Shown here: positions 1 through 10,913 of the stretch, piece after piece
Layout of the letters: every line of letters begins with the position of its first letter
Position numbering within the stretch: the stretch's first letter is position 1
NCBI RefSeq assembly: GCF_003144195.1
Contig: NW_020290001.1
Location: 300,717 to 364,716 of the forward strand
Source of the DNA: Ceraceosorus guamensis
Lineage: Eukaryota > Basidiomycota > Exobasidiomycetes > Ceraceosorales > Ceraceosoraceae
Direction: 5' to 3'
DNA: 64,000 bases
Program-made: the position numbers and the translations under genes
Notes under the pieces: generated by a model
Told to the model about the DNA's origin: nothing
The model's database searches: none
Seen by the model: only the letters and a program-made list of their open reading frames with translations

Positions 1-514
1 GAGCAGGCCGGAAAAACTGCAGCAGCAAGAGCGTGGCACACGGTGCCACGTGACGGCTGACGATGACGATGATGGTGGTGGTGGTCGTGTCGTACAGAGG
101 ATGCGGACGACGACGCACGCACGCATAAATAAAGGGTGATGGACGGTGGTGATGTTGGCCGAATGTGGCCGCGATCGATGATGATGCTGAGACCAGGAGC
201 AAATTGATGGCGTCGAGGTCGATCAGACGGAGCTGCTGGTAGTCGAGAGTTGAGTGTCTCTTCGACTGCAATTGCCGAGACCAGATGAGGTCGAGCCGAG
301 GTCAATCGGCAAAAAAGGGGCGTGCCGCTCTGGTGAACCAGCAGGGCTGGACCAGACATTGCGCACTTCCACTCGGCTGCACGGCCTATGGAGAGCACGA
401 CGGCGGAAGCGTAGAAAAGCGCGCATATAGCGTAAAGCCGTGCCGTGGCTGCGCGCAATTGAAAGAGGACGGCGCGTGCGCACGGAGGCGATGTGTGGCC
501 AGAAAAGCCCGCGG
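1..514. other. non-coding flank at window edge
   Basis: No gene is supported here. The stretch contains a GATGATG/GGTGGT simple repeat around 60-95 and a CGTGCGTGCG-like run near 110-125. It lies downstream of the LINE-type ORF on the minus strand, so part of it may be the 3' untranslated end of that element. I could not find a clear tail or target-site duplication. Confidence 0.4.
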
Positions 515-2683
515 CTAGGAAGCCCACGGCGCTGGTTCCTTCAGGACTAGTCGACCGAGCCCATCCGTGTCGACAAAGCCTGAGTTGGACAGAAGATCTG
601 TGCTGAACCTCTTCGCGCTCCAACATCCTCGCACGTGTTTAAGGAGCCGGAAGAGGATGCTTGCGACAGCCTGGGCTACATCCGGGTAGACGAAGAGCAC
701 AGTACTGTCTGCTCGCCGAGCGGCCGCCATCAGAGTATGGCGACGGCTGGCAATGTATTGGACCACTGCCGCGCGCCAGAGCACAACACGCACTCGCTGG
801 GCGGAAGCAGGGAAAACGGCAGCAAGCCAGCTGGTGACGACACCCTTGGTTGTGAGGGGCAAGGGAGTGCCGACGATTGCCGGCTCCAGCGCAAAGAGAA
901 CAGGCATGGCGTCGTGCCAGACGGCCTGAACGGCTGGGCACTCAACATAGCCATGCTGCGTGCTGTCGTGCACGCCGCATCCATGCGCGCAGAGGTCAAC
1001 CGCATGGATGGAGCGGCGCGCTATATCGGGATCGTTGTCAAGCGCAGAGAAAGCTTGACGTACATCGTCCGACCCAATGTTCTGGCGTTGCTGTACAAAG
1101 GGTCGGAAATCGTTGGCGGTGTTGTCGGCATCTGTAGGGGCGTAGAAGTCAGTAAGCGGCAGGCGAGCGATGCTGGTCGACGGTTGGAAAGCAACCTCGG
1201 GGAGAGAAACAGTGCGCTGGGACGAGAGCGGCGTCGCGGCAGAGCTCGATGCCGCCGGTTGCGAGGCGCTCGCTTGGCCGCGCACGTCAGCCTGCGCGTC
1301 CGCAGCCCGTTGTTGTGCACGTCGTGTGCGGCGGTTGGACGGTCCGGGATCCACGTCAAGGTAAGGCTCCTCAGCCTCGTCATCCGTCGCGTCCTCCTGA
1401 GAAGGCAGCATAGGAAGGACTCCTTCTTCGTCTTGCTCGTGACGCGTGACTTGGTAGTGCCGCTCTGCTCGCCGAGCGCGTTCACTGGTCGCAGCATTCC
1501 ACGTTCGGCGAAGCAGGAAAAGGTGGACGTTCGAACGAACGTCTGCGGGCAACGGCACGGCCCCCATGTCCGACCAGACTTTCTGCCAGTTCACGTCCTC
1601 TTGCAGGCCAGGCCAATCCGGAGCGTATGGCTTACCAGAGGCCGCATCTGTAAGGATTCGCTCGCGGGCCCACTTGGCAGTCACGTCGCCCAGACGCCTG
1701 TCGCCGAGCAACATGACTTTCCACGGGAGCCGACAGTCCGTGGGCTCGATCTGAAAAGGGCGAATGTGTGGCAAAGTCGCCTGCGACGTGCTTGGCGCGC
1801 GGTCGCGTTCCGTGCGGATAGTGTTGTTTGCGTCGTTGTGGAGAAAATGCAGTGTCCGTTGGACCGCCGCCGGCAGTCGCTTCCACCAGCCATTCCAGAC
1901 TCGATCGATCCTGCTGTAGGCTCTATGAATAGTCGCTCGCGCAACATCAATCTCGCTCGTACCATGTGGGTAGAAACGGTTACGACGTGACGGGTAATTG
2001 TACTGCACTGCAGACCGAAAGGGCGGGCTAAGCGGCGATGATGGAAGGAACGCTCCTCGCGCCTCCGTCCGTCCAACAGCGCCGCGCCACCAAACTATAT
2101 CCGCAAACGTGTAGTTCAGGAACGCGAACATTTGGAATCGGCCTTCCTGGGGCATGCCGATGTGCTCCAGAGCTGTGACATGCTCTGCACGTATCTTGTC
2201 ACGGGGCACTGCTGTCGCCACATCAACGGCCGAGGTCTCTCGCGGCGACACAAGGGCAGTAGCGTCAGGGTTCAGCGGCGACTCTGATCGTTTCCTGGTT
2301 GACGCGCCTGCCTGCGTCTTGGCCTTGCGCGACCTAGCCAGGCCGAGCGCAGGAGTGAACCAGGGCAGACCCATCAGCTCATGGCGAGACAGCAGGGACC
2401 AGTCCGCATGAGGATCGATCTGAATGCCTAGCGTTACGAGCATGCGGATGACGCGGCCCCAAAACGAGTGCCCGCCGATCGCCGCCCCGGTGACGCGACG
2501 GTATTCTCGACCTCGTCTAAGCAACAGCCCGGCGCCAGAGCTAGCATGTTTCTTTGAATCCGTTAGAAAGAAATGTAGCCCTTCACGAAGGAAGGTGCCA
2601 ACTGTGTCCTGACGCAGGATATTCTGCGCAAAGAACGCAGCGGTCATGGCCAGGGCTGATATCTCCGGATCCATCAGGCCCAT
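515..2683 (-). mobile_element. C-terminal part of a non-LTR (LINE) retrotransposon protein
   Basis: An uninterrupted 722-codon frame. Near its end (about residues 565-600) is a zinc-binding pattern, CAHGCG...DSTQH...ECP, followed by W-containing helices. This resembles the zf-RVT region found after the reverse transcriptase of fungal Tad-like LINEs. The middle (residues 420-520) is low-complexity Ser/Ala/Gln-rich linker. No reverse transcriptase or endonuclease motif is present upstream, and the frame runs open into the neighbouring tRNA gene without a natural start. It therefore looks like a 5'-truncated copy, the usual outcome of incomplete target-primed reverse transcription. The lack of stops suggests a fairly recent insertion. 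The family assignment rests on the zinc motif alone, and a lineage-specific host protein is the alternative. The 451-codon opposite-strand frame inside it is taken as a shadow. Confidence 0.5.
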
Positions 2684-2689
2684 GTGACC

Positions 2690-2694
2690 AAAAA
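2690..2694 (-). terminator. RNA polymerase III T5 terminator of the tRNA
   Basis: Five T residues on the minus strand, beginning seven nucleotides past the tRNA discriminator base. A short T run just after the gene is the standard fungal Pol III stop signal. Confidence 0.7.
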
Positions 2695-2700
2695 TGGCTG

Positions 2701-2817
2701 CGTCGTCAGACGGATTCGAACCGTCGCGCCCGAAGGCATGAGCTTACTCAAGCACAGGCTTGATGCTAGTTTTTCAATATTAGCAGGCCCACGGGGTAAC
2801 CACTGCCCTATAACGAC
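2701..2817 (-). tRNA. tRNA-Ser(GCU) with 36-nt intron
   Basis: The minus strand folds as a class II tRNA. The acceptor arm GTCGTTA pairs with TGACGAC (one G-U pair). The D arm is GGG/CCC with loop CAGTGGTTA. The anticodon stem TGGGC/GCTCA carries loop CTGCTAA with anticodon GCT at 2784-2782. An extra arm TGCCTTCGGGCGC is followed by the T arm GACGG-TTCGAAT-CCGTC and discriminator G. The extra arm and anticodon identify serine (AGC/AGU codons). The intron sits at the canonical place after base 37 (about 2780-2745). The A box (TAGGGCAGTGG...) and B box (GGTTCGAATCC) are internal. CCA is not encoded, as usual in eukaryotes. Confidence 0.93.
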
Positions 2818-3360
2818 TTGCCGGCGCTGGAATTCTTTTGACGATTTGATCAGCATCATTTTTGATTTTATAGAACACACTTCAGCTTGCCACTCCGCGT
2901 TGATGAATCCAATCGTGAATTTTGAATCACAACGTAGATCCAAAATCCGCGATTCACGATTGTTGTGATCATGGATGAATCACAAATCACGAATGAGGAG
3001 TCCAAGGCTGAGATGAGTGGTTGATGATGACGATCTCGGATGAGGATCGATGCGCAGCCATGAGTCAAGAGCATAGGTGATCAATCTCGTTCCCTCGCGA
3101 CTGCGACTCGCAGCCCTCCGTGAAGCGAGAATGGAAGTCCACCTCCTAACGTTGAATCACTCCGATCAGGGGCCTGGATCAGCTCGAATGCCCCATGACC
3201 AGTAGCAAGCAGTACTGGGATTGTGAGGAGCGTGCTGTGCTGGTTCTCCGCAGCTAGATGCGCTGTTGTGTGGCTCTTCAGCTTCATCTGAAGGGATGAG
3301 ACACTCCATCACAGCTGCCGTCGACCTTCCAGCAAGATCGGGAGCCAGATTAGAAAACGT
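2818..3360. other. intergenic, tRNA upstream side to SPO11
   Basis: No gene seen. It holds the 5' flank of the tRNA, an AT-richer block with several GATTCACGA-type motifs (2911-2997), and the presumed promoter of SPO11. Confidence 0.5.
2911..2997. repeat. cluster of TCGTGA/TCACGA motifs
   Basis: Contains ATCGTGAATT, TTGAATCAC, GCGATTCACGATTG, GAATCACAAATCACGAATG in under 90 bases. It belongs to a motif family that recurs between genes across the window. Confidence 0.6.
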
Positions 3361-5148
3361 ATGACAGGCTTTGTCAGACGGGCGTGCAACTCAAACATTC
3401 GGGGTCCGTCGAGTGCGGACCGAGCGAGCCTGCACCACCTCCCGAATCCGATTGGGGCCTGCCATGCAAAGTGCATACCCGCCATTTCGAGCACACGCTT
3501 CGTGAGTGGAGCACGGCGACTAGACACGCGGTGCGGTTGACTCAGTCCACAAAACGTCTCAGAGCGTGTCGCTTGCTGGATAAGATCGAGAGCGTTGCGG
3601 CAACATTTCTCGAGCAGCTTGCGGAAGGGCTCGTGACGGACCATGACCCCCATCGGCCAGAGTGCAGGATCGAAGCCGTAGGGGAGCCGCAGGACGAGCA
3701 AGCAAACAACAGTGGCATGGACAGCGATGCCGAGAGCGAGAGCAGCATACATGAGGAAGGACCCCTCACAGTAGAGCCCATTCAGCCTGGCATGAATCAG
3801 GCAGTGCTGCGCCCGAGCTTGATGGCGTTTCCCCGTCAGAGGTCGCGATCCGTACTACGGATCGGTGAGGCTCATCGCCGGTCGACTTACTCTGATAGAC
3901 GTGGCTGATGCCTCCAGCCTCTGAACAACAGCTCAAATCCTGACAATCCTGGCTTCGATGCAGGCTGCGATCACCGAGAGGGTCACAGTCTCCAGAAGGT
4001 AATCGACGTCGTGTGGAGACTTTGCTGATGATTCTAGCTCACCGACAAGCTCAACAACGATGTCCCATCTCAGAGCCGTGTACTACGAGAACCCCGCCCT
4101 TTTCGGCACGCAAGCAAGAGTGGATGAGCTAGTGCGCGAGCTATGTTCAGCATTGTCAGCACCGGCCTGGACTCTGGGTATCGCAGCAGCTTCGAAGGGG
4201 CTTTGGGCAGGCGACTTGTCCGTAGTCTATTCGGACTTCACCACCCTGCGCGGGCATACCTCAGCTGCCACCCGGCAAGGGGATCATTCTGACCAGCTTT
4301 CCGTGACAACCACAGAGCACCTCATCGGGAACGTCGAGAGCATCGTCAAGCTGTCAACCAGCGCAGGGTGGATCTGCGTTGTCGAGAAGGAGGCCGTCTT
4401 TCGATCCCTCCTTGCCGACAGCAGCTACTTGCGGGAATACGGTATCGAGGGCAGTGGCGCGGTAATCACAGTGAGTATTCGATCTAAAGTGTGGGGAGCC
4501 TCGCAATTCTCAGAAACCGTCTCCGCAGGGCAAAGGCTACCCGGACGTGGCCACCCGCAGCTTTCTGAAGCTGCTGAGCACATCGTTCCCATCGTAAGCA
4601 GCTTCGGATCTGATAGCGCTGTTGCACACAAGGCCCCGATGCTCATTGCCAGTAACGCGCCGTGTGCAGGATTCCAGTGATCTTGCTTGTTGACAGCGGT
4701 GCGCGAATGCTGGATCTCAATGCCGAGACTGCGCTGCTGTGGCTCATATCTCATCCACCATCACATGTTGAGCGCTTCAGATCCTTTCGGTCTCGATATT
4801 GCACGCATCTACAGATTCGGCTCCATCTCATCAGAGCCGGAAGACGTCGAGAGCCTCGCTTTGCCGCAGATCAGGCTTTTGCAAAGTTCGAGGCCTCTAG
4901 GCGAGTACGACAACTCGTGCGTGTACAACCTTTTGTGCAGTTTCGGGCGGGCCTTCTCCGGGTCAAGTGGGCTGACTTTGCCATGTCCGTATCCCAAATC
5001 AAGTCAAAGCTCAGTCTTGCAGCTCACTTGCCGCGATAGGAACAAAGCGCGCAGTCTGCTCCGACTCAGCGGGCATCGGCAGCTGCCAGAGGAATGGCGA
5101 GCGTCCTTATCACTCATGATCTGGACTGGTAAGAAGGCAGAGCTCTGA
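3361..5148 (+). CDS. SPO11: meiotic recombination protein Spo11 (topoisomerase VI A-like)
   Basis: Makes the DNA double-strand breaks that start meiotic recombination by a topoisomerase-like transesterification, in the nucleus. Exons: 3361-3501, 3546-3864, 3932-3998, 4074-4470, 4529-4593, 4670-4698, 4781-5148, giving 461 residues in one frame. The winged-helix region reads SRRAVYYENPALFG; its YY (residues 179-180) holds the catalytic tyrosine. The Toprim metal-binding residues are E280 in CVVEKEAVF and D338/D340 in LLVDSDPFGLDI, with GKGYPDVATR between them. The end reads LTCRDRNKARSLL...EEWRASLSLM, as in the family. The first exon is weakly conserved, so the start is the least certain part. 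An open 36-nt GT...AG stretch (4905-4940) could be a retained or real micro-intron. All key residues are intact. Confidence 0.9.
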
Positions 5149-5405
5149 GGGCGCTGGAGGTATGCCTAAGTCAGCATGAAAGTAGCAAGGACGTCGACCC
5201 CGATGGCATCCATTTGCGAATCCGGAGTACGTAAGAAGGGTCTGTAGAGGCAACAATGACGATGCACTTGGGCATAGCAATAATACGGAGACCAACAGGA
5301 GCAGATCTGTGAAAAGTCCATCGAGGAGGCGATGCAAGCGGCGAAGGAATGCGCGGTGACGGTGAAAGAATGTGAACAGGGAGCGGGTCCAGCCTCGAAT
5401 CGATT

Positions 5406-7564
5406 TTAGTAGCCGGAGTAACCGCCTCCGTACTGATAAGGCCTCTGCTGGTGCTGCTGCTGTTGCTGCATTTGGCCAAAGCTTGGCGTCTGATACCCAC
5501 CCCCAGCATACGTGCCAGCAGTGTTTGGCGGACTAGCCCATCCCGTGGGAGACGCAGCGTGCTGCAGAGGGGTGAAGCCACCGTTCGCGTATCCTTCATG
5601 GCGGTAAGAGTACTGCGATGGAGCGGGCGAATACGCTCTGTAGTTGCCTTGCGCTCCACTGTGGCTCGAGTGGGCGGAGGAATATTGTGTGTGATGCGAT
5701 TGGGCGCTCGGAGGCACATTGCCGTACCTCGCGCCTGCAGCCTGTTGAGATCCGAATGGAGCCTGTCTCATCTCGACGCTTCCATCCCTGTACGCGTTGT
5801 ATCCACCACCCACGCCCAAACCAGCCGTGGAAGGCGGGCTGTGGTCATCCCAACGAATCCCACGACCGCCCGGGCTAGGTCCGGCGGCCGGTCCGTAGCC
5901 GTTGCCTTGTCGCTGCGCACCCATGGGAGCGTCATCCTCGGCGTCGTTGGACAGAGCCTTGTAGCGAGCAGCATTGGCCGCACCACCTCCAACGAGTCCG
6001 CCAGTAGCAGCTCCTAGCGCATTGCTAGCTTTGCTTCCGACGTTGCCAAGCGTGCTATCGTTGACCGAGCTCATGTTGGCCCTGTCGTTCTTGCGTCGCC
6101 TTCTGTTGCAAGCCACAATCCCTGCCCACAGAGCGATCAGTGCGACTGCTCCCGCAACCGCAGGGACGAGGATGTGCGTAATATTTTTGGTGGTGAACCA
6201 AGCGCCTGCGTTGTCGCTGCTGCTGCTGCCACCTTTGCCGGACCCGTCCCAGAGCTTGTCATTGTCCGAGCCAGCCGTAGCGGTCGAGCTGCCGGGCGAA
6301 GCAGGGTTAGCATCCTTCGAAGGATTCTTGAGCGTCCTAATCGCATCGCTAGACGACTTGAAAGCCGGCTTCCCATCGCTGCCCGAAGCGCCGGTGTATA
6401 CCCAAGAGGTGGCGCCATTGTCTCCAGTCTCTCCGCATGTGATGGACATTGATTTGAGCTCGCTTTGATGTGTCGGTCGGGAAGCAGGGATCACAGGCAT
6501 GAGTCAGCTCTGCAGGACGTTGCCATCGTCCAGCTGGAATGACCCTACTCACGCGCCATAATAGCCCTGCTCTTTGTACGTGCCGCTATCCCAATCGATG
6601 GGTCCGCCAGCCCACTGAATAACGCCATCGCCATTGGTCGAGTTTCCGCCAGCCCAAAGCGAGACCTGGATGAGACTTGGGGTAGAAGGGAAGCCCGAGA
6701 AGCTTGAAGCCTTTACAGATCTGACCGTCTTGCCATCAATTTTCCACTGCAACCCGTCCGCTGTCCAGCTAAGACCATACGTGTGCCAGTCGCTGACCGT
6801 GAAGCCGTCCGTGGGCGCTTTGGCGGCAGCGTCGGCCCCTTGGGGTCTCTGAGCTTGAACAAAAAAGTTGGTCTGCAAGTCGGTCGCGTCTGCCGTGGTC
6901 ATCTCCCAGTCGATCTCGTCTTTGACATCGCTCATAGTGATGAAGGCGAACACCAATCCTGCTCGCGCATCGTGTCGAGCTGTAAGCTCGACATCGCCAT
7001 ACAAAAGGTATCGAGTGGTGGAGATTTTGGACTGGGAAGGAGCTGTCAGGGCCAGCATAACGCCCTCTGGACCGGACGTCAGCTTGCCATTATCAAGCGT
7101 GAATGGAGCCAGAGAGGGGTCGCCATTGTAGTCGAGGATGGGTCTGAAGGACTTTTCGTCGTTGAAGCTGTTGGGCGCGAACGTGATGTTCTGGTTCTGG
7201 CACACGGGCATGGCCAAGCACGAGGTTGGCGAGTTCGACAAGAGCGGCTGGCAGCCGAGGGCGCTGTGATCAGAGTGGGACAGCAGTGCATGGCAGTATG
7301 GTCAGCCTGAGCGAGAAGGCGACCAAACCGACTCGACGCTGTAGACGCTGATGCATGCGATGCTCACCACTGCTCGATGCCCGAGCCACACACTCCTTGG
7401 GCGGAACAGCAAGGCGCGTCGCTGGAGCATTTCGAATTAGCAGAGCATGCATCGCCTGCCGCTGCCTCAACTGTCGGGGTCAAGGTCAGGGCGAGGCAAG
7501 CAAGGAGCACCCATGCCGTTGCAGCTGCAGGCAAGCCAAGAGCAGAGCGCTTTGTTAACCTCAT
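5406..7564 (-). CDS. Crh-like GH16 transglycosylase with CBM18 and transmembrane tail
   Basis: Cell-wall enzyme of the Crh/UTR2 group, which links chitin to beta-glucan. Exons 7564-7368, 7263-6553 and 6462-5406 encode 654 residues. A signal peptide (about 1-35, hydrophobic LACLALTLT) is followed by a Cys-rich chitin-binding domain (40-90, CCSAQGVCGSG). The GH16 domain (about 92-300) has the active-site motif DEIDWE (E182, D184, E186). Crh proteins usually end with a GPI signal. This one has a Ser-rich linker, a transmembrane helix (about 398-420), an Arg-rich stop (NRRRRK), and a long Gly/Tyr/Gln/Ser-rich tail to residue 654 that should face the cytoplasm. The long divergent upstream region fits a regulated promoter. 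Linkage activity is inferred from the family. Confidence 0.88.
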
Positions 7565-9022
7565 GTCGAAGGGCTGGCAGGCTGGCCAGTCGAGAAAGGA
7601 CCGCACTGATCGGCGGAGGAGGCGAGGTGACAGGTGCGCCGAGAATGAAAGAAGGGAGGCAGGCAGGCAGGCAAGCGACGTGTGGCCGTCAATGCGAGAC
7701 GTAGATTTGGCAGGCAGGGAAGATGAATGTGGTGGCAGTGACGGCTGCGAAGGTCGCGTTTGCGCAGTTGGCACGCTGGAAGAAGAGATGAGGACAAAAT
7801 GCAAGGAGGAGAGACGTTTCGGTGTTGCACACCTGCTCTATACCCATACGTACTTGCCCGCTTCATATGTAGGAACCCGCGCGCGTGTTGATGCCTGCTT
7901 AATCCGCACCCAACAAGCAAGCAGCATGCGATGCAGCATCAGCAGCAGCAGCAGCAGCAGCAGCATCAGCAGCAGCAGCAGCAGCAGCATCATCATCATC
8001 ATCATCATCAATCAGCACGACCCAGAGGGGCAAGCCACGCATGTCCGACCTGTCGGCACGGTGACATGCAGTGTGAGTCCCCATCGAATTGGACGACGTG
8101 CACGAGACGCAGCGTATGCCGCAGGCAGAGCATTCAAATTAGCTTTCGGCATGTCGACGACGTGAATTAAGCCGCCCGCTTCCTGCCTGCTGGCCTCGCA
8201 TGCTGCTGGAGGAGGCGGGGCAAGAGGAGCGCAGGGCTGTGGGTTGATCCGGCAACAGCAGCAGCAGATCGCGACGAGAATTTATTGCGCATTGCTATGA
8301 ATGCGAGTCACGAGTATAGACATCGGACATCCGACGACTTGCGCTTTCAAGCCCGATGAACTCGTTCAAGACGCGCGTGCGTACGCTCGCGTACGCGTTC
8401 GGCAAGCCGCCCGCGCGGGGTTTCCGCTGCTGATCGACCATCCATCAACCGCGGTGCAACCAATGGATGAGACCGTCTTGCCATCACTCGATCGTGCTCA
8501 CTGCTCGCGATCGCCTGTCGAAGATGGAGTGGGGACGCGCCCACACGAGTGCCATGCAGTGAGACGCGTTCGTCTTCTGTCTACCTCATTCGAGGCGAGG
8601 CCATGAAGCGAATGGCATCGGCGAATTTGCAATGTAGGCGCTGGCTTCCAAATCGCGCGGCTCAATCCTGCACGGGCAGCATGCTGACAAAACAAGGTGG
8701 CCTCCACTCGTGATTTGCAACCGACGCCAATGCGAGTTAGAGTGGTAAATACTCGAGAAGGCGCGCGCGAGTAGCTCATTCACATCTGAGCCCATCGACG
8801 ATCGCTCTTCCATCCCTTCCTCGACGGCGGGCGACAGCGCAGAGCCGATTCGAACAGGCAACTTTGCTTGCGACGACACTCCAGAGGCGAACTCAAGCGT
8901 GCGTGCACTCGTAATTGCATGCTCAGCATTTGTCATTTGGTCGACCAAACGAGGGGTATCGACAGTGCACCATCGCTGCTCGCGGGCCGCGGCCCCATGC
9001 GGACGAGCCGCACTCTTTTGCA
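7565..9022. other. intergenic between GH16 gene and PRMT gene
   Basis: No convincing gene. It carries the GH16 promoter, the trinucleotide microsatellite at 7940-8010, a GCAACAGCAGCAGCAG run near 8255, and the PRMT 3' flank. Open frames here have no domain and no codon logic. Confidence 0.5.
7940..8010. repeat. (CAG)n followed by (CAT)n microsatellite
   Basis: About 16 CAG units with one CAT interruption, then about seven CAT units. It lies roughly 380 bases upstream of the GH16 start codon, so in promoter or 5' untranslated DNA. Confidence 0.9.
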
Positions 9023-10913
9023 CTACGACTCGACGCTCCATACATAGGTCTGCGCTTGAAGTCTCCAAGTGCACCTCCTCACGAGCAACTCATCCATCGC
9101 CGCCCCGGGCAGGCCGACGCGAACTTCGGCACGTATGGTGTAGCTGCGATGCTCGTTCGCTTGGAATTGGAGCGTGCCCGTAACGTGCTGGCCTTTATTG
9201 ACCGCCAGAGGTTCTGGCAAGAGGAAGCGGACCTGCTGCCAATGCGTAGCAGGCTCGAAAGGCGAAGTCGACATGAAGGTGGACGATGAAGATCCGAGCG
9301 GAATGCTTGGGTCGAAGGTGGAGCTTGGGTGTGCTATGCCTGCTGCCGCTAGAGCAGCATCGAGCGCAGACTGCTGCGGCCCTGTTGCCGTCGGCTCAAA
9401 CACTGGCGCGTCTTGAGACAGCAAGCCGCCATACACAGAATTTGCTGAGCTCGGCACTGCTGATGACGGCACCCCAGAAGTGGCAAGACCGACGCGGTCT
9501 GCCTGCGTAGTGGCGTCGCTGCCCGAGCTGGAGATGCCCGTCATTGCTTCATCTTCGTCTGGCATTTGCGAAGCCTCTCTTGCTGCTTCTGCAGCAGGTA
9601 TCAGTGGAGGTGGTGGTGGTGCGAGATGAGAAGCGTCGCTTAGCGGTACGGTTGGAGGCAAGAAGTGCAGGTCGAACCACCCAGCTAGACCATGCACCAC
9701 CGAAGTCTGCTTGACATCCGCGAAATGGATCTGAATGTCAAAACGCTCAAGTTCCTCCTTCTTGACGCTGTTGAAATCGACAAAGTAGTCCGAGGATGGG
9801 CTGATCACGAACTTGGAAGGGAAACAGCCGACGACGGGGCTCTCGAAGGCTTGCCTCCAAGCTGCGTCTGCAAAAGGTGACAGGTCGACACCATAGAAGT
9901 TTTCGGTCTCCCACCATCGCGCCTTGTTCGCAGTGTCGTCCCAAAGATTCCGATCTTCCAGCAAGGCTAAGGAGATTGTTCCGCCAGAGGGCAGCATGGT
10001 GCCTCCCGGCTTGAGGAATCGATCGCGGGCATCTATGAAAGTCTCGCACATCCGCTCGTGCAGCAACAGCTTCGTGCGGCAAGACGTGTAGCTGTTCAGT
10101 ATCCATGCATGACGCCTCTCGCTGTAACATTCACGCTTGACTTCGTGCTACTCACCACACCGAGACACTCTGAGACAATGGTGTCGACCTGCTTGGCGCC
10201 GCCCAGAGTCTCGGGCGTGACGTCCTCCACCTTGGCTTGGGTTCGAACGTATACCCATCACAGGCGAGATGTGCGTGTCAACGATAGACAGAACCGAGCG
10301 AAAAAGGCGTGATCGGGCCAGCCCTTGCAAGAGCTGGCCTCAAAGGTAGCCCCGCTTGCTGAACTCACAGTGCACTGCCTGTATCCTCCCATCAATCCAA
10401 GCATTCCGCTGTCTGCTATGCTGAGCCGCCTTGCCCTTCGCAGCGCTCGTGCTCGTGCTTGAAGGTAGCTGACTCGCATCGACGAGGTTCTGAAGATGCT
10501 CCACCATCCCGCTCGCTTCTATCGCAAACACCCTCCTTGCGCCCGCTTGCGCAGCAAACAAGCTCAAAATTCCGTTCCCAGCGCCCACATCAATCACCAA
10601 CTTGTCTGCAGATGATGCGAAGAAGTAAGCTCGAAGAAATTGAGTGGGGATGCATGCCGGTCGACTGACCCTTGAAGCAGTCCTGAGCATTGGCCAGGAT
10701 TGCCCTATGATAGATGCTCGTCCTCACAGAGTCCTGCAGCATCTGCGCCTGATGCGACAAGAGCGCATAGTACGTAAAGTACGCATCGTCCTTGGCCTCG
10801 TATGGTCCAAGCTCTGAAGGTTTGGCGCTGACATTGGCCGCGGATGTCTTCAAGGCTGCTTGTTGCCGTTGGGTGGTGTCGCCAGCGCTCTCGTGAGGCT
10901 GGGTAGTTGCCAT
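9023..10913 (-). CDS. protein arginine N-methyltransferase, CARM1/PRMT4-like
   Basis: Transfers methyl groups from S-adenosylmethionine to protein arginines (histones, RNA-binding proteins). Exons 10913-10670, 10605-10369, 10235-10156 and 10069-9023 encode 535 residues. The SAM-binding motif I is VIDVGAGNG (85-93), followed by FAIEAS. The double-E loop glutamates are E183 in SECLG and E192 in LLLHERM. The barrel domain includes FYGVDLSPF, VHGLAGWFDLHF and THWQQVRFLL, which match CARM1 better than PRMT1 or PRMT5. A Pro/Ser/Ala-rich insertion of about 130 residues (326-455) splits the barrel just before THWQQV. The start ATG is chosen for its good context (GCCGCCATGG); an upstream in-frame ATG exists at 11024. 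Catalytic residues look complete. Paralogue assignment is less sure than the family. Confidence 0.85.

Noticed and set aside
635-1990. 451-codon plus-strand frame
   Set aside because: Lies opposite the LINE-type frame; Arg/Ser-rich composition with no motif. Treated as an antisense shadow.
4060-4072. ATG at 4060 as the SPO11 start
   Set aside because: It falls in the intron 3999-4073. Splicing at 4073/4074 gives the conserved SRRAVYY block, which the ATG model breaks.
7377-8165. 262-codon plus-strand frame with Ser and Ile runs
   Set aside because: Antisense to the GH16 first exon, then translates the CAG/CAT microsatellite. No domain.
8848-8862. GATTCGAAC resembling a tRNA B box
   Set aside because: The flanks do not form T, D or acceptor stems.
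8586-9074. 162-codon minus frame just downstream of the PRMT gene
   Set aside because: Overlaps the PRMT end in another frame and has no conserved segment.
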